Program-made: the position numbers and the translations under genes | Part shown: positions 1 through 7,771 of the stretch, piece by piece | Layout of the letters: every line of letters begins with the position of its first letter | Position numbering within the stretch: position 1 is the stretch's first letter | Notes under the pieces: generated by a model | The model's database searches: none | Told to the model about the DNA's origin: nothing | The model's input: the letters and a program-made list of their open reading frames with translations, nothing else | NCBI GenBank assembly: GCA_020849275.1 | Contig: JADLGO010000064.1 | Span: 70,289 to 134,288, forward strand | Length of the DNA: 64,000 nucleotides | Reading direction: 5' to 3' | From: Chthonomonadales bacterium | Lineage (GTDB): Bacteria; Armatimonadota; Chthonomonadetes; Chthonomonadales; CAJBBX01

Positions 1-539
1 ACCACCCAGCTCAGGGGCCTGCGCTCGGTGCCCACGGCCTGCCGCAGCAGCAGCAAGCCCTCCATGAAGGCGTCCGGACGGGGCGGGCATCCTGGCACGT
101 ACACGTCCACCGGCAGGAACTTGTCCACGCCCTGCACCACGCTGTAGATGTCGTACATGCCGCCCGAGTTGGCGCACGAGCCCATCGATATGACCCAGCG
201 CGGCTCCATCATCTGCTCGTAGAGCCGCTGGATCACGGGCGCCATCTTGATGAACACGGTCCCGGCGATCACGATCAGATCGGCCTCGCGCGGAGTAGCG
301 CGGATCACCTCGGCGCCATAGCGCGCGATGTCGTACTTGCTCGTGAGGCTCGTCGCCATCTCCACGAAACAGCAGGAGAGGCCGAAGTTAAACGGCCAGA
401 GGGAGTTCTTGCGGCCCCAGGTGATCAGGTCCTGAAGTCGCGACAGCAGAAACACCCGGCGCCCGGCGTCGTCCTCGTCGGAGAGGCCCTCCGGGTGCAG
501 CGTCGTCGGGTTACTCGGGTTGGACAGAGACCAGCGCAT
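1..539 (-). CDS. nuoB: NADH-quinone oxidoreductase subunit B (partial, C-terminus off window)
   Basis: NuoB carries iron-sulfur cluster N2, the last redox centre of complex I before quinone. About 179 codons are visible. The translation shows the tandem cysteines in GLSCCFVEM (about residue 60), the [11 protein letters not shown] stretch and PGCPPRP, which together supply the four cluster ligands of the family. The ATG at 539 lies inside the end of nuoA, so the two genes overlap by 29 nt and are probably translationally coupled. The first 30 residues (acidic, SDEDDAGR) are a lineage-specific extension. The rest of a nuo operon is expected to the left of the window. Confidence 0.95.
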   Translation of the reverse strand, partial: MRWSLSNPSNPTTLHPEGLSDEDDAGRRVFLLSRLQDLITWGRKNSLWPFNFGLSCCFVEMATSLTSKYDIARYGAEVIRATPREADLIVIAGTVFIKMAPVIQRLYEQMMEPRWVISMGSCANSGGMYDIYSVVQGVDKFLPVDVYVPGCPPRPDAFMEGLLLLRQAVGTERRPLSWV

Positions 540-963
540 CGTTTCCTCGGCTGTCGTGGCCATCGCGGCCCGCGTTCCCACGGAAGGCGACCTGCCGCCG
601 GTAGGCGCCCCAGTCCAGCGCGCCGAGCCGCCACAGGTAGAAGAGGGCGGCCGCGAGCACGACGACGAACACCAGCATCTCCACGTAGCCCGCCCAACCG
701 ACCTCGCGGGCGGCGACCGCCCAGGCGAAGAGGAACGCCGCCTCCAGGTCGAACACCACGAAGAACATCGCGACCAGGTAGAAGCTGGCGTCGAAGCGGA
801 CCCTGGCGCTCCCGGTGGAGACGATGCCGCCCTCGTAGGGCTGCGCGGTCTGCGGCTGCCGATGGCGCGGGCCCAGCAGCCACGACAGAACCAGCATGCC
901 AGCGACCACGAGGACAACGGCGCCGAAGTAGACGGCTAAGGCCCATAGGGGCGTGATGCTCAT
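511..963 (-). CDS. nuoA: NADH-quinone oxidoreductase subunit A
   Basis: NuoA is a small membrane subunit of complex I (150 residues here, in the usual range). Three transmembrane segments are visible: residues about 4-26, a second around the [19 protein letters not shown] block (conserved, with the acidic FDLE motif in the membrane) and a third at about 95-115. The conserved YEGG motif precedes the second segment. The start at 963 (MSITPLW) was chosen over an upstream in-frame ATG at 990 because family homology begins there. It is the first visible gene of the nuo operon; nuoB overlaps its end. Confidence 0.95.
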   Translation of the reverse strand: MSITPLWALAVYFGAVVLVVAGMLVLSWLLGPRHRQPQTAQPYEGGIVSTGSARVRFDASFYLVAMFFVVFDLEAAFLFAWAVAAREVGWAGYVEMLVFVVVLAAALFYLWRLGALDWGAYRRQVAFRGNAGRDGHDSRGNDALVSVQPE

Positions 964-1565
964 TCGAGCCTGCTCTCCCGAACGCGCCAAGAGGGCCGCG
1001 GCCCGCCGCGGCCCTTGCTCTGCCCTACTACGACGATCGCGTCGGATTAGTTCGGTGGCCGCGCGGGACGGGGGAGGGGAATGGCAAGGAGCGCGGCGTG
1101 AAGGCGAGGAGACGCGCGCAAGTGTGCCGGCGGCGGACCCGGCGGGCGCCCTTCGCGGGTACTTCGGTACGCCCGACCACTCTGGGCGCCACGCGCGGCG
1201 GGTCCACTCTGTCGTCGCGGGATCTTCTCGTCTGAACGGAACTCTGGCCTGTCGAGCCGTCCCCCTAGCCCGATCGACCGCGCGGATCCCGCGATGATGG
1301 CCTCAGTGGCCGCGCCCATTTCGGGGTAGCGGTTCGGGTTCGGTCCGCCTGGGCAGCGGTCGAACTCGTGCGACCGGCCTCGCCTATCCAGATGGCCGCT
1401 GGCCATCTGGATCCGGATCTCGCTCTCTGTGTGGGATGTCGGAGACCGAGATCTGGACGCGAGTCGCGGCCGCCGACCTCGACTGCAGTGTCCTTCGGGC
1501 GACACTGGAGCCAGGCCACGGCAGTGATCGCCCCTGCTCGGCACCGGGCCTGGCCCCGACCGGAG
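964..1565. other. 602-bp gene-free gap upstream of nuoA
   Basis: No convincing gene is visible. Open frames across this stretch are arginine-rich and match no family. It should hold the nuoA promoter on the minus strand, but no clear -35/-10 pair was found. The one structured element is the hairpin listed at 1386-1412. Confidence 0.5.
1386..1412. repeat. Perfect 12-bp inverted repeat, 3-nt loop
   Basis: ATCCAGATGGCC is followed by GCT and then its exact reverse complement GGCCATCTGGAT. It sits alone in the gap between nuoA and the sugar isomerase-like gene, about 150 nt past the stop of the latter's convergent side and 420 nt upstream of nuoA. No T-tract follows on either strand, so it is not a typical intrinsic terminator; it could be an operator or an mRNA structure. 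Confidence 0.6.
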
Positions 1566-2393
1566 TCACTTCAGCAGGCGACGCAGGTTCGCGAGGCACT
1601 TCTCGACGCACTCAAGCGGCGGGTAGGCGTAGCTCTCCTGCTCCACGATGAACCACTGCGTGCCGCCGGTTTTCCGCAGCAGCGGCAGGAGCGTGGCGAA
1701 CGGCACGTCGCCCTCGCCAAGGAGCGCCTTGTCGTTGGTGGCGGAATGGTCCTTGATGTGCACCGTGAGGGCGCGGCCGGGGTAGCGCGCGATGAACGGC
1801 GCCGCCTCCGCGCCTCCCACCATCGCGTTGCCGGTGTCGAACTGCATCACGACCCGCTTCGAGCTGGTGCCGAAGAAGATGTCCCAGGGGAGCTCGCCGT
1901 CGAGCGGCTGGAACTCGGCCGTGTGGTTGTGGTAGCCCACGTACATCCCGTGCGGCCTGAGCTTCTCGGCGATCTCGCCGAAGAGGCGCGCCGTCTCGCG
2001 CCACGCCGCCGGACTGGCGGTGCGCTCGGCCGGCAGGCCGGGCACGACGAGGAACCGGTTGCCGAGGGTCTTGTTGAAGGCGATGGTCTTCGCGAGCTCA
2101 TCGCCCATCAGGCTGTCCAGGCCGATGTGGGTGCCGCAGCACTTCAGCCCCGCCCGGTCGAGCATCCGCCGCAGCTCCTCGGCGGTGCGGCCGTAGTAGC
2201 CGGCGAACTCGACGCCCTCGTAGCCCATCTTGCCGACGGCCTGGATGGTGCCCTCGAGGTCGCGGGCGCAGTCGTCGCGCACCGAGTAGAGTTGCAGCCC
2301 GATCTGCGTGCGCGGGCGGCGCTGTGCCGAGGCGGGGCCGGCCAGGCCCATCAAGGCGCACGCAAGCGCGATCACACACACGGTTCGAAGCAT
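1566..2393 (-). CDS. Secreted sugar phosphate isomerase/epimerase-like TIM-barrel protein
   Basis: This is a 275-residue member of the xylose isomerase-like/AP endonuclease 2 superfamily. A signal peptide is evident (MLRTVCVIALACALMG followed by ASA), so it acts outside the cytoplasm. The family core is seen in IGLQLYSVRD, GYEGVEFAGYYG, YVGYHNHTAEF, MQFDTGNAM, VHIKDHS and IVEQESY, which carry the His/Glu/Asp metal ligands. Two start codons lie six nt apart; the ATG at 2393 is better placed for the AAGGAG site than the one at 2399. Secreted members are common in polysaccharide-degrading bacteria, but the substrate cannot be read from sequence. Confidence 0.85.
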   Translation of the reverse strand: MLRTVCVIALACALMGLAGPASAQRRPRTQIGLQLYSVRDDCARDLEGTIQAVGKMGYEGVEFAGYYGRTAEELRRMLDRAGLKCCGTHIGLDSLMGDELAKTIAFNKTLGNRFLVVPGLPAERTASPAAWRETARLFGEIAEKLRPHGMYVGYHNHTAEFQPLDGELPWDIFFGTSSKRVVMQFDTGNAMVGGAEAAPFIARYPGRALTVHIKDHSATNDKALLGEGDVPFATLLPLLRKTGGTQWFIVEQESYAYPPLECVEKCLANLRRLLK

Positions 2394-2538
2394 TCGCATG
2401 TCTCCTTGAGCGGCCGGCCACGGCGCTCCGAGCGTCCGCGCCGGCCTGCCGGCGGCGCCCGCTGCCGGCGCGCCGCCTCCCTGTCTTTCGCGCCAGGCGG
2501 GCCGGAACCCTTCGCCAGCGCGCTTGCCCACCACCCTC

Positions 2539-2594
2539 TATGCGCGTGCCTTGCGCCTGCTATGCGCGTGCCTTGCGCCTGCTATGCGCGTGCC
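2539..2594. repeat. 22-bp tandem repeat, about 2.5 copies
   Basis: The unit TATGCGCGTGCCTTGCGCCTGC occurs at 2539-2560 and 2561-2582 without a mismatch, followed by a 12-nt partial copy to 2594. It lies between the divergently arranged isomerase-like gene and the URO-D-like gene, 60 nt before the latter's start. Without spacers it is not a CRISPR; it may be a slippage product or a repeated binding site. Confidence 0.85.
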
Positions 2595-2616
2595 GCAGGA
2601 CGCCGGGCACGCCGGG

Positions 2617-2628
2617 GCGTATATACGC
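2617..2628. promoter_or_regulatory. 12-bp perfect palindrome, candidate operator
   Basis: GCGTATATACGC is a perfect palindrome 26 nt upstream of the URO-D-like start codon at 2655. Its AT core is rare in this sequence and could be an operator, or part of a -10 region. No regulator gene is adjacent, so the assignment is tentative. Confidence 0.4.
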
Positions 2629-2654
2629 GTGTACGCACCGGTAGGGAGGCAGCC

Positions 2655-3662
2655 ATGACCCCTCGCGAGGTCATCTTGCGCAACCTGCAATGCGCCGACG
2701 CGCCGCGCATCGGCATGGATTTCGGCGGCGGACGCTGGAACGACTTTCGCGGCGCGAGCATCGCGCCCTCGCCCTCGTGGCGCCAGCGCAGATGGACCGA
2801 GGGCAAGGTCGAGTTCTACGACGACGAGTGGGGCAACCTCTGGCACCGCGTCGTCGGGATGTCCAGCGGGGGTGAGGTGTCCCGCCCCGCGCTGGAGGAC
2901 TGGTCGGCGCTCGACTCCTATCGCCTTCCGGACCTGGCCGCGCCAGAGCGCTTCGCGCCTGCCGCGGAGCGCTTCGCCGAGGACGACGGGCACTTCCGCG
3001 TGGGCTGGCTCCCCGGCTTCCCCTTCGCCATCTGCCGCTACCTCCGCAAGATGGAGAACTACTTTCAGGACCTGGTGCTGGAGCGCGAGCGCGTCGACGT
3101 GCTGCACGAGCGCGTGTGCGGCCTCCTCGAACGCATGATCGTCCGCTATGCCGACGCGGGCGCCGACGGGGTGATGTTCTGCGAGGACTGGGGCGTGCAG
3201 GACCGGCTCCTGATCCGCCCGGCCATGTGGCGCGAGGTCTTCCGGCCCATGTTCGAGCGGCTCTGCGGGGCGGCCCGGGCGCGCGAAATGCACGTCCTGA
3301 TGCACTCCTGCGGCTGCGTTCGCGACATCATCGGCGACCTGGCCGCTGTCGGCGTGAGCGCGCTCCAGTTTGACCAGCCGGCGCTTCACGGTCTGGAGTG
3401 GCTGGCCGAACGCCTGGGCTCGCTGCGCGTCTGCCTCTACTCGCCCGTCGACATCCAGCGCGTGCTGCCGGGCGGCGACCGCGAGCGCATCGAGGAGGAG
3501 GCCCGCCGCATGTGCGCCCTGTTCGACGGCCGCCTCATCGCGAAGAACTATCCGGACCTTCACGGCATTGGCGTCCTGCCCGAGTGGGACGGCTGGGCGT
3601 ACGAGGTGTTCGAGCGAGCCGCCAGCGCGGGCCGAGCCGTCGCCGCGCGTTCGCCCGGCTGA
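2655..3662 (+). CDS. Uroporphyrinogen decarboxylase-family (URO-D) protein
   Basis: A 335-residue protein of the URO-D superfamily, which includes HemE and the corrinoid methyltransferases MtaA/MtbA/CmuA. Seen in sequence: the N-terminal MTPREVILRNL, a central block around DAGADGVMFCEDWG, and MHSCGCVRDIIGDL. The His-x-Cys in the last motif is how methyltransferase members bind zinc, which argues against a haem biosynthesis role. Members of this branch often accompany sugar-catabolism genes in Planctomycetota and Armatimonadota, with unknown substrate. The start is set by GGGAGG nine nt upstream. The next gene begins 20 nt after the stop. Confidence 0.75.
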   Translation: MTPREVILRNLQCADAPRIGMDFGGGRWNDFRGASIAPSPSWRQRRWTEGKVEFYDDEWGNLWHRVVGMSSGGEVSRPALEDWSALDSYRLPDLAAPERFAPAAERFAEDDGHFRVGWLPGFPFAICRYLRKMENYFQDLVLERERVDVLHERVCGLLERMIVRYADAGADGVMFCEDWGVQDRLLIRPAMWREVFRPMFERLCGAARAREMHVLMHSCGCVRDIIGDLAAVGVSALQFDQPALHGLEWLAERLGSLRVCLYSPVDIQRVLPGGDRERIEEEARRMCALFDGRLIAKNYPDLHGIGVLPEWDGWAYEVFERAASAGRAVAARSPG

Positions 3663-3682
3663 GCCGCCCCCGGTGCCGCTCC

Positions 3683-4219
3683 ATGCATGACCCCGCGCTC
3701 ATCGCCTTCCGGCCGCTCTGCATGGACGACCTGCCGCGCGTGAGCGGTTGGCTCGCGGCGGGACCCGCGCGGCGGTGGTTCGCGCGCCGCGACATGACCT
3801 ACGAGGAGGTGGCCGATCACTTTGGCCCCATCATTCGAGGAGAGCGCCCCACCCTCGGCTACATCGTGATCTATGCCGGCGAGCCCGCCGGTTACGTGCA
3901 GACCTATCGCCTGCGCGATCACCCGCGCTACTGGCGGGCGCTTCAGGTGGAGCCGGGCGCCGCCGGCCTGGACCTGTTCATCGGCAGGGAGGACCTTCTC
4001 TATCAGGGCCTGGGAGCGGCCGTGGCGCGCCGCTTCCTGCGCGAAGTGGTGTTCGGCGCGACGGACGCCTCGACGTGCGTGGTGGGGCCCGATCCCCAGA
4101 ACCGGGCCGCCATTCGGGCCTACGAGAAGGCCGGATTCCGCTACCTGAAGACGGTTCGCATCCCGGACGAGGGCTCGCTGGAGTACGTGATGCAGGCCGA
4201 TCGTGCCGACTTCGAGTGA
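3683..4219 (+). CDS. GNAT acetyltransferase resembling aminoglycoside 6'-N-acetyltransferases
   Basis: A 178-residue GNAT protein. The order of blocks FRPLCMDDLPRVSGWL, GYIVIYAGEPAGYVQTYR, GLDLFIG and CVVGPDPQNRAAIRAYEKAGFRYLKTV matches the AacA4/IucB-like branch, which acetylates amino groups of aminoglycosides, siderophore precursors or related small molecules. The usual acetyl-CoA loop Q/RxxGxG/A appears as YQGLGAA. The substrate is not deducible, so calling it a resistance gene would go too far. It is probably cotranscribed with the URO-D-like gene; the ATG lies in GCATGCATG without a strong ribosome site. Confidence 0.8.
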   Translation: MHDPALIAFRPLCMDDLPRVSGWLAAGPARRWFARRDMTYEEVADHFGPIIRGERPTLGYIVIYAGEPAGYVQTYRLRDHPRYWRALQVEPGAAGLDLFIGREDLLYQGLGAAVARRFLREVVFGATDASTCVVGPDPQNRAAIRAYEKAGFRYLKTVRIPDEGSLEYVMQADRADFE

Positions 4220-4238
4220 GCGCGGGCGGGGAGGGACC

Positions 4239-7200
4239 ATGCGAGGAACCGACGTGCGCGTAGCGGTAGGGGTCGTGGCGGTGTTGGCGTGTGGCCTGGC
4301 GCTGGGCGCGGCGCGCGGCGCGGCCGCGCAACCGCTGCTGAGCGGCTTCGGCGGCCGAACGGGCGGCTGGCGGCTGGAGGGAGGAGCCGGGGGACGGCCG
4401 GCGGCGGGCATCGTCAGCGTGACCGGCACCGGCGACGACAACAGCTACTGGGCGGCGGCGCCGCGCGGCCTGCGGCCGGGGACCGCCTACCGGGTGCGCT
4501 TCAAGGCGCGCTGCATGCCGGGCTCCGCCCACTCCACGGTGATCAGCGGCCTGGACGTGTGCAACCGCGACTTCGGGGTGTCGACCGATTGGCGGCCCTA
4601 CAGCTTCGTGTTCACCACGCCGAACGACGCGTCGCGCGCCTTCGCGCGGGTGGGCCAGTGGCACTTGAAGGGCGAGGTCGCCTTCCGCGACTTTGTGCTG
4701 GCTCCCGTGGTAGCCCTCCACTCCCGGCGCGGCGCGCTCGCCCTTGGCGAGGGGGAGCGCGTGGCGGGCAAGGCCTACGAGTTCGTCGCGCCGCTGATCG
4801 GCGAGGGATCCAACAGCGCGCGCGTGCTTGCCTCGCATACGGCCGCCTTCAACTCCAGCCGCTGGCTCTTCACGGGCGGCAGTGAGGTCGTATACCGCCA
4901 CACGGTGCCCGGCGCGCGCCACGCGTCCGGCCGTGTCTCGATCAACGTGGGCTACTGGGTGGGCGGCGAGTGCGTTATAGCTGCCTCGGGAGACGGCGGC
5001 CCGTGGACCGAGGTCGGCAGGGCGCGCGGGCTGGGCGAGCTGCGGGTCGAGCTTCCCGCATCCCTCTTTCCTTGCCGCGAGCTGCGCGTGCGTCTGCGGG
5101 GCGCCGACGCCAGCGACGCCGCCGGCAACTCGGCCCCGGGCGCCCTGCAGGTCTACGACTATTCCTGCGCGACCACGCTCGACCGCGCCCTGCCCGAGAT
5201 GGATGGCGCCACTCGCTACTTGGAGGTCACGCGGAGCACGCCCGCCCTCGCGGTGACGGTGCGGGATCCGGGCGACCTGGGCTGCGGCCCGCGCGCCGCG
5301 ATGCGGCTGCGGCTGGAGCCCGCGCGGAGCGGGGCGGTGCGCGCGACGCTGCGGATCGCCCCGGTGGGCCGGGCGCCTGTTGCGTTCGTGACGAGGGCCG
5401 CGCTGAAGGCCGGCCAGCCGCGCGAGGTGTCGATCCCGTACCGCTGGCCCGGCAGTGGCGCGGCCGAGGTGACGCTGGAGGTGCGCCGCGCCGGCTCGGC
5501 GACAGCGCTCTTCGCCGGGCGCATGGCCGCCTTCGTTCCCGCCTACTACGCCGCCGACTACGGCCATGCGCTCGCGCCGGTGCCCGACGGCGCCCTCTGG
5601 TGGTGCGAGGCGCCCTACAAGGTGTCGCCCGGGCGACCGTCGCCCGGTGGCGGCATCTCCTCGGGCCTGCGGCTGTGGGCCGCTCGCCGCGAGCGCGAGC
5701 ACGCCCAGCTCGTCCTGCGGCCCTCGCGCGAGCCGGGGCCGGTGAGCGTGAGCGTCAGCGATCTGCGCGGGCCCGCCGGCGCGCGGATCCCTCGATCCGC
5801 CGTCGAGGTGCGCGAGGTGGCCTACGTGCGCGTGCGCGTGCCAACCGACCGCACCGGCGTTCGCGGCGAGTGGCCGGACCCGCTGCCGCCGCTGGCGGGG
5901 GCCTGGCGCCCTCGTGCCGGCCGGAACAACCCGCTCTGGATCACGGTGAGCGTGCCGGCCGGCGCGCGCGCGGGCGACTACCAGGGAACGGTGCTGCTGC
6001 GCGCGGCGAGGTGGCGCCGCGCCGTGCCGCTGCGGCTGCGCGTGTGGGCCTTCTCGCTGCCCGAGCACACGGCGCTGCGCTCCGGGTTCGGCGTTCAGCC
6101 CGGCAACATCGCCCGCTACCACAACCTTCGCTCGCCCGGATCGCTTGAGAAGGCGTGGGACCGTTATATGCGGGCCTTCGCAAAGCGCCGGCTGGCTCCC
6201 TACAACCCCATGGCGCTGGCTCCGTACCGGGTCGAGGTCAAGGGAGTGCGGTGGAACGGCGGCACGCGCGACGCGACGCGGCCCGCCTCGGGCGGGTGGA
6301 GCCTGAGGGTGGACGACGCGCTCGACAACGCGTCGGTGACGGCCGGGAGCCCGGAGATGATGCCGGTGACGCCCGGCGGGCGCTACCGCCTGTCGTGGTC
6401 CTGTCAGACCGAGCGGCCCGGACAGCCGTATCTGGTGACGCTCGGCTGCTTCGACGCGAGCCGGCAGTGGATCAGCGGCCGCAATATCGACGTGGAGCGC
6501 GTCGGCGACGGCGCCTGGCGCAGCGAGTCGGAGGAGGTGGGCGAGCGGATCCCGGCGGAGGCGCGCTACGTGCAGTTGACACTGCGCCCCGTGCTCTGGA
6601 CGGAGAAGGGTGAGCACACCGGAACGGCCTGGTTCGATGACGTCGCCTTCGCGGCGGAGCCCGGTGGCCCGAACCTGGTGCCCGATCCCGGCTTCGAGGC
6701 GGAGCGCCGGCCCGAGGTGAGCATCGACTTCACGGACTTCGACCGGGCCGCGCGCCGCTACCTGGACGAGATGGGCTTCAACTCCTTCACGATCGCCTTC
6801 ATGGGGTTGCCAGGCGGCAGGTCACCGAGCTTCGACCACGGCTCGTTCTTCGGCTACACGCCGAACATGCCGGAGTTCGACGCGCTCATGGCCCAGTACG
6901 GCAGGCTGCTCCAGGATCACCTCGAGAGGAACGGGTGGCTGGAGAAGGCGTACGTCTACTGGTATGACGAGCCAGAGGAGAAGGACTACCCCATCGTCGA
7001 GGAGGGGGCGGCACGGCTGAAGCGCTACGCGCCCAAGCTCAAGCGAATGATGACGGAGCAGTTCGAGAAGCCGCTCTACGGCAGCGTCGACCTCTGGTGC
7101 CCGATCACCCCGGCCTACGCGCACGCGCCGGCGGCGGAGCGCCAGCGCCGTGGCGAGGAGGTCTGGTGGTATGTGTGCACCGGCCCCAAGGAGCCCTACT

Positions 7201-7721
7201 GCACGCTCTTCATCGACCACCCGGCCGTGGAGCTTCGCACCTGGCTGTGGCAGACCTGGAAGTACGGGGTTCAGGGCATCCTGATCTGGGAGACGACCTG
7301 GTGGACGAGCCCGGGGCAGTTCAAGGGCCCGGACGTGCAGAACCCGTGGCAGGACCCGATGAGCTACGTGGACGGCGGAGGGGGCACATGGGGCAACGGC
7401 GACGGGCGGTTCCTGTACCCGGCCAACCGGCGCCCGAATGAGGACCGCGCCACCGGGATGGTGGCCGACCCGGTGGACTCGCTGCGCTGGGAGATGCTCG
7501 GCGACGGCGTGGAGGACTGGGAGTACTACCGCCTGCTGGACGGGTTGGTGCGGCGGGCCCGCGCGCGAGGCGCGCGCTCACCGGCCGGCGAGCGCGCCGC
7601 GCGCCTCCTGAGCGTCCCGGACGCCGTCTGCCGTGACATGACCACGTTCTCGACCGATCCGCGGCCGCTGCTGCGCCACCGGGCAGCCCTGGCGCGCGCG
7701 ATCGAGGAGCTCACGCGCTGA
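4239..7721 (+). CDS. Large secreted DUF4091 (GH123-like) protein
   Basis: A 1160-residue exported protein. Residues 1-30 form a signal peptide ending in GAAAQ. Residues about 35-160 and again 700-820 look like carbohydrate-binding beta-sandwich modules (CWFDDV-type endings such as TAWFDDVAF). The C-terminal 330 residues are the DUF4091 TIM-barrel, related to glycoside hydrolase 123: YLDEMGFNSFTI, KAYVYWYDEPEEKDY, and the tryptophan-rich strip near LIWETTWWTSPG. The Asp-Glu of YDEPE sits where GH123 has its acid/base and stabiliser pair. The role is probably breakdown of an amino-sugar polymer, inferred from family only. GGGAGGG lies five nt before the ATG. Confidence 0.8.
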   Translation: MRGTDVRVAVGVVAVLACGLALGAARGAAAQPLLSGFGGRTGGWRLEGGAGGRPAAGIVSVTGTGDDNSYWAAAPRGLRPGTAYRVRFKARCMPGSAHSTVISGLDVCNRDFGVSTDWRPYSFVFTTPNDASRAFARVGQWHLKGEVAFRDFVLAPVVALHSRRGALALGEGERVAGKAYEFVAPLIGEGSNSARVLASHTAAFNSSRWLFTGGSEVVYRHTVPGARHASGRVSINVGYWVGGECVIAASGDGGPWTEVGRARGLGELRVELPASLFPCRELRVRLRGADASDAAGNSAPGALQVYDYSCATTLDRALPEMDGATRYLEVTRSTPALAVTVRDPGDLGCGPRAAMRLRLEPARSGAVRATLRIAPVGRAPVAFVTRAALKAGQPREVSIPYRWPGSGAAEVTLEVRRAGSATALFAGRMAAFVPAYYAADYGHALAPVPDGALWWCEAPYKVSPGRPSPGGGISSGLRLWAARREREHAQLVLRPSREPGPVSVSVSDLRGPAGARIPRSAVEVREVAYVRVRVPTDRTGVRGEWPDPLPPLAGAWRPRAGRNNPLWITVSVPAGARAGDYQGTVLLRAARWRRAVPLRLRVWAFSLPEHTALRSGFGVQPGNIARYHNLRSPGSLEKAWDRYMRAFAKRRLAPYNPMALAPYRVEVKGVRWNGGTRDATRPASGGWSLRVDDALDNASVTAGSPEMMPVTPGGRYRLSWSCQTERPGQPYLVTLGCFDASRQWISGRNIDVERVGDGAWRSESEEVGERIPAEARYVQLTLRPVLWTEKGEHTGTAWFDDVAFAAEPGGPNLVPDPGFEAERRPEVSIDFTDFDRAARRYLDEMGFNSFTIAFMGLPGGRSPSFDHGSFFGYTPNMPEFDALMAQYGRLLQDHLERNGWLEKAYVYWYDEPEEKDYPIVEEGAARLKRYAPKLKRMMTEQFEKPLYGSVDLWCPITPAYAHAPAAERQRRGEEVWWYVCTGPKEPYCTLFIDHPAVELRTWLWQTWKYGVQGILIWETTWWTSPGQFKGPDVQNPWQDPMSYVDGGGGTWGNGDGRFLYPANRRPNEDRATGMVADPVDSLRWEMLGDGVEDWEYYRLLDGLVRRARARGARSPAGERAARLLSVPDAVCRDMTTFSTDPRPLLRHRAALARAIEELTR

Positions 7722-7771
7722 GGAAGGGGAGCTCCGCCCGCCGCGACGCGGACGGGGCGCCGGGCACTCGC

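Noticed and set aside
2539-2594. Tandem repeat as a CRISPR fragment
   Set aside because: Copies are contiguous with no spacers, and no cas gene is present.
1368-3662. A 764-codon plus-strand open frame through the isomerase-like gene into the URO-D-like gene
   Set aside because: Only codons from 2655 match a family and have a ribosome site; the upstream part is antisense to the isomerase gene and runs through the repeats.
3683-4219. Calling the GNAT protein an aminoglycoside resistance gene
   Set aside because: It resembles the AAC(6')/IucB branch only generally and lies in a catabolic block; resistance cannot be claimed from this sequence.
3978-6617. Long minus-strand open frame opposite the DUF4091 gene
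   Set aside because: Arg/His/Gly-rich shadow of a GC-rich gene with no recognisable motif; the plus-strand reading has a signal peptide and a known domain.
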